Shown here: in pieces, positions 60,653-64,000 of the stretch
How positions within the stretch are numbered: position 1 is the first letter of the stretch
Layout: each line of letters starts with the position of its first letter
Assembly: GCA_020465985.1 (NCBI GenBank)
Contig: JAANYP010006955.1
Coordinates: 372,001-436,000 of the forward strand
Source: Centrapalus pauciflorus
Taxonomy: Eukaryota; Streptophyta; Magnoliopsida; Asterales; Asteraceae
Length of the DNA: 64,000 nucleotides
Direction of reading: 5' to 3'
Notes under the pieces: generated by a model
Seen by the model: the letters and a program-made list of their open reading frames with translations, nothing else
What the model was told of the DNA's origin: nothing
The model's database searches: none
Made by a program: the position numbers and the translations under genes

Positions 60653-63556
60653 TATGCATGTTTATCTCATGATTATGTCATTTGTATGTTTTAAAGCATA
60701 AATTATCATGCACCCATACGTATGAAAGTTTTAACACATGTTAAGGATGTCATTTATATATCCGGGATATAGAATGAAGGGACGTCTTGCAAACGAATCT
60801 TATTGGGCAGCCCTTATGTGGACCCAGGTAAAAGAACATAAGACAAGTTTGATATGCTTAACATGTAAAGTGTGAAATTTGAAAGAAACATTGTTATGCA
60901 TGAAAGCTTACTTCGAGTAAAATATTATGTGATCATGAAATCATACTTACTCACTAAGCTTAAGGCTTATGTATTCATATATGCATCTCAGGAAACAAGG
61001 ACTAAAGAGGTGATGAAGGCATGAAACATTGTTATAAAATATAGGATTTTCTCTTATCTTTCTCCATGGATTGAAATTTTGGGCTATTGTGATATATTAC
61101 GAAATAAATGAAAAGGGAAGTTATTCTCAATTATTTGGCTCATAGCAAGGATTCAATCCTAATTCTTTCATCTACACTTCTGTTGAGATCTTCAAACGAG
61201 TAAAAGCAACACTTAGTCCAAAGAGTAGGCATTTGACTAGTGACTACAGCTGTTCATGTAAAACAACCCGAGTCACGACCTAGGATGTAGTGGGTTTGAT
61301 AACTACAAAGTGTAGGGTTGTAGCCTTCTTAGAAAGGCTAATAGTGTGGGTTGCAAGTTGCAACACACATATGACAAGACATATAAATACATAAATAGTT
61401 AGACAAAACAAATTTATAATGGACATCATCCACATGTGTAAACTCATAACATGATGATCCATCAAAGTACCTGATACCTGAGATCAACCTCTATTGTAAT
61501 ATATTAATATTGTTAAGAAATTCGGAAACTAAACTGCAGAACTGAAAACAAGTTTATCAATAACTCTGAATCAAGAAGCAAATTCAAATTCACTATCAAA
61601 TTAGGTTACACGTCTACAAATTGAGTTATTGTCCACGTTCAACCCAAGGGCTATTCATACTGATGTAGCTAAGTCTAAACTAACTAACTACTAAACTAAT
61701 CTTCTAACCAGTGTAGTCAAAGGCGCAAAAAACGTTGGCCTAGGCGACGAGGCGAGGCGTTTCGGGATCAGTCCACACGCAATTAGCTAGGCGTTTTTTT
61801 AGTGAGTCGCCTAGTTCTTTATCATTCTTGCATTTAACCTAGTTTGCAGTGTGCAACACAATAAGTCTGCTATCAAGTATTAAAAAGGTATCAAGGTATC
61901 ATTTCTACTTCTTTATCATTAGAAATGATACCTTTATAGTTATAGGATTAAAAAAAGGTACAAGCACTTACGTTTATGTTCATTTAAGACTACTTTTTGT
62001 TGGTTTTTTTAATCATTAAGAACTATATTAATCTTAATATACAAGGTATAATGTTTATAATTATTAAATTATCTTTTGACTTATGTTTTTATGTTAATAT
62101 ATATGTCATATACACTAGCTTGAAGATATTACTAGTAGACTTAGCTCGGGCCCTCACTTTTTTGCACCTCTCGCCTTAATCCCTAATCAAGGTTGGTTGC
62201 CTTATATGCGCTAACAAATTCAGAAAATTACAAAGACACCCCTAAACTAATTCAAGTCACTAATCTTACAAATCTCCACCTTGACTTGAATTTTCAAAGT
62301 AAATCAACAAAATCCCGAAAGCAAATTTGTGTTCCCCCAATCCAGTAACAAAGAACCATACCACCCATGCACAAGAAGATAACTTAGCAAAGAAATGATA
62401 CAACTTCTCCATCTCACTATATTGGAGTAATTTATGTATATCAAGAACCAAACTAAGCAAATAAAATGTATTCCATTTCAATTTATGGAGTAGATTACAT
62501 ATTTAGCTTTTGATACATTTAAGTGATGATCAGTCTGACTTTCAATAGAATATAGAATCCTCAGGCACAGAAAGATTTATCTAAGATGACTAAACCACCA
62601 CCCTTGCAACCAATTACAACATTGTGTAACTACCAAGTCCTAACATTTCTTTGTCTGTGTGAAATTACTGTCTGTTAACATGATTACGTCCGTACAATGA
62701 ATTGCATCTTAGCTATAGGAAGTAGCTAAACTCTTTTAGTACAAAAGCTCATTCGTCTACGGTACGGATTATATTCTTTAATTTGTTCTGTTTAATATAG
62801 GTCCCAAAATAAGTTCACTTGTTCCATCACTACATGTCTATAATTGTTATTTGTAGAACAAATTTTAAGATGGAAAGAACTAAGACTATAATGTGCCGTT
62901 TAGTTCGTGTAATGGAATTCGATGGAACTGGAATTTAAATTTAGCTTGCTTAGAATTTTTGATAACTCATATTAAGAGTTAAATTTATGTATTTTCCATC
63001 AAATTTACTTGTTTATTGGAACGTGGCATTCCTCTCAAGTCATATATGAATTAAATTCCATCGTATACATGCATTAGATTTCAACTTACGTCACTAAAAT
63101 TAAATTCCAAATCCTTCAAATTCCATTCAGCAAACAAAACGCCACATAAATGTTTGACAGAAAATAGCATAATTTTCAAGGAATTACTTCCAAGAAATCG
63201 AAAGAGCGGACCATGCCCGTGTTTTACTGATTGTAAAGATAGGAAGATAACCTGGATGAAGGGCCACCGGAGAAGGCCACAAGAACTTTATCAGTCGGAA
63301 GAATCATGGCATTCGAAGTGACAGCAAGCTTAAATTTCCCATAAAGGTTACTCCGGAAGCAATCGGAACAGAATCTACCACCACCGTCTGCGCCGATGAA
63401 GATTGTGGCTTCGATTGCTTTACACTTGAGGCAAATCGTCTGGTGGCGATGGTGATTACCAACAGTTAACTTATTCTCTGTTGATAATTTTCCCTCTTCA
63501 TCCCCGGTATTGTCTTTATAGCAACCCGATTCACATCCTGTGCCATTGCAAGCCAT
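57239..63556 (-). CDS. CTU2: Cytoplasmic tRNA 2-thiolation protein 2
   Basis: CTU2/NCS2, the partner of CTU1/NCS6 in the cytosolic complex that thiolates wobble uridine 34 of Lys, Gln and Glu tRNAs, using sulfur from the URM1 route. Seven exons join in frame to 459 aa: 63556-63252, 59924-59570, 59487-59401, 59255-59134, 59018-58940, 58488-58106, 57287-57239. N-terminal Cys pairs (CLKCKAI, FCSDCF) look metal-binding. The PP-loop-like VLVAFSGGPSSR follows at ~90-102. The core has FGVGVAFIDES, then KLVLGSCASRIACHVLA. C-terminal Cys pairs are CPIC and CCSSC, and the end is DCLLLDDGDEV. Length matches other plant CTU2 proteins. Intron 1 (3.3 kb) and intron 6 carry MITEs. Loss of CTU2 in Arabidopsis (rol5-related pathway) alters root development; that is family knowledge. 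Confidence 0.94.
57356..57650. repeat. Tourist-like MITE, family D, in CTU2 intron 6
   Basis: 295 bp. Ends GGAGACGTTTGGTACGGTGG and, reverse-complemented, GCGGACGTTTTGTACGGTGG. TAA flanks at 57353-57355 and 57651-57653. A truncated relative lies in NTRC intron 5 (24590-24770). Confidence 0.87.
60055..61480. other. Repeat-like insertion in CTU2 intron 1, possible LTR fragment
   Basis: This part of the 3.3-kb intron differs in texture from its flanks: TGTAACAGCC at 60055 could be an LTR start, and AAATAGAGGCCTAGGG near 60450 resembles a core promoter region. A TA microsatellite lies inside. No coding domain or matching second LTR was found. Confidence 0.3.
60583..60648. repeat. (TA)n microsatellite in CTU2 intron 1
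   Basis: About 32 TA units. Confidence 0.95.
61718..62215. repeat. AGGCG-rich MITE-like element in CTU2 intron 1
   Basis: Left part AGTCAAAGGCGCAAAAAACG with AGGCGACGAGGCGAGGCG; right part in reverse complement ATTAAGGCGAGAGGTGCAAA. Such AGGCG-ended elements are common in plant introns. Ends are worn and bounds approximate. Confidence 0.45.
62892..63146. repeat. Tourist-like MITE, family E, in CTU2 intron 1
   Basis: 255 bp. Ends TGTGCCGTTTAGTTCGTG and, reverse-complemented, TGTGGCGTTTTGTTTGCTG, both leading to AATGGAATT. TAA flanks at 62889-62891 and 63147-63149. It lies ~105 bp from the exon 1 donor. Confidence 0.85.
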
Positions 63557-63714
63557 CGACAGGGTTTTTCTGTGACGCCAAAGTTTTTAGGGTTTTGGTG
63601 AGAAATGAGAACAAAACACCGATGTCAATCATAAAACACAGGTTGTTTTCTTGATGTCAGGTTTTGTTTATATGGATTTAGAAGGGATGTCGTTTTTTTT
63701 TTCATCCGTTTTAC

Positions 63715-64000
63715 GTAATTTTTGGTTTATTATAAAAAAATAAATATGTTTTTATAATTTTTGTGTTTTTGTTTCATGTTCTTTCCAGAAAATTTCGTAA
63801 GTTAACTTTTTTTTTATTTTATGAAATTTGACTACTAGAGTGCGATTATAATTAGTGAAACAGATTTTAAAACTGAAAACCCAAGTTTTAATAGTCAAAT
63901 TTCACTAAACTAAAAAAAATAACTTGAAAACTTTTATAAAAAAATATATAGAACGAAAAAAACGTAAAAAATATGAAAATATGTTGATTTTTTTCATTAT
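63715..64000. repeat. Short inverted-repeat element, copy 2, cut by window end
   Basis: Matches 14684-14975 in inner blocks (TTTTATGAAATTTGACTAC, TACTAGAGT, TAGTCAAATTTCACTAA, GTTGATTTTTTTCAT). It lies ~160 bp upstream of the CTU2 ATG, within its likely promoter. The right end is at or beyond base 64000. Confidence 0.65.

Noticed and set aside
1..64000. CRISPR arrays, operons, endogenous viral genes or a defence-type gene cluster
   Set aside because: No regularly spaced repeats of that kind, no polycistronic packing, and no coat, movement or caulimovirus-type replicase domains were seen; the only reverse transcriptase is the copia one.

Overview
This window is plant nuclear DNA: AT-rich, intron-split genes, chloroplast targeting and plant-only families (UGT, MIZU-KUSSEI 1, NTRC, KIN-14 with CH domain, plant villin). 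It is a dicot; the style of the Helitrons and MITEs fits an asterid such as Asteraceae, but the species cannot be fixed from the sequence alone.

Layout: the 3' end of a UDP-glycosyltransferase gene (1-302, +). A repeat-filled gap. A complete KIN-14 kinesin with a calponin-homology domain (6585-10306, -, 14 exons, 857 aa). A transposon nest at 11.4-14.4 kb: a dead PIF/Harbinger transposase split by a hAT element that is itself split by a Helitron. A MITE/SINE/microsatellite gap (14.4-21.7 kb). A one-exon MIZU-KUSSEI 1/DUF617 gene (21764-22540, +). NTRC, the chloroplast NADPH-thioredoxin reductase fused to thioredoxin (23129-28896, -, 10 exons, 545 aa). A villin (30690-39769, -, 22 coding exons including an 11-nt microexon, 946 aa) with an inferred 5' UTR intron reaching about 44.0 kb. 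A mobile-element block (44.6-56.1 kb) with a 598-bp Helitron, a 430-bp palindrome between TA microsatellites, and a Helitron-like unit holding a full-length Ty1/copia retrotransposon whose two LTRs read as identical although its coding frame is broken four times. Finally CTU2, the tRNA wobble-uridine thiolation partner (57239-63556, -, 7 exons, 459 aa).

The six host genes are independent housekeeping or signalling genes with no operon-like logic. Four of them (kinesin, NTRC, villin, CTU2) lie on the minus strand. Exon models were built by hand from splice sites and phase; every junction listed keeps the reading frame, and the totals divide by three. No new gene system was found. The novelty is in the layered mobile-element structure, the pair of Helitron-like 3' ends, the family of TAA-flanked MITEs in introns and promoters, and the copia element that looks recent but is already coding-dead.
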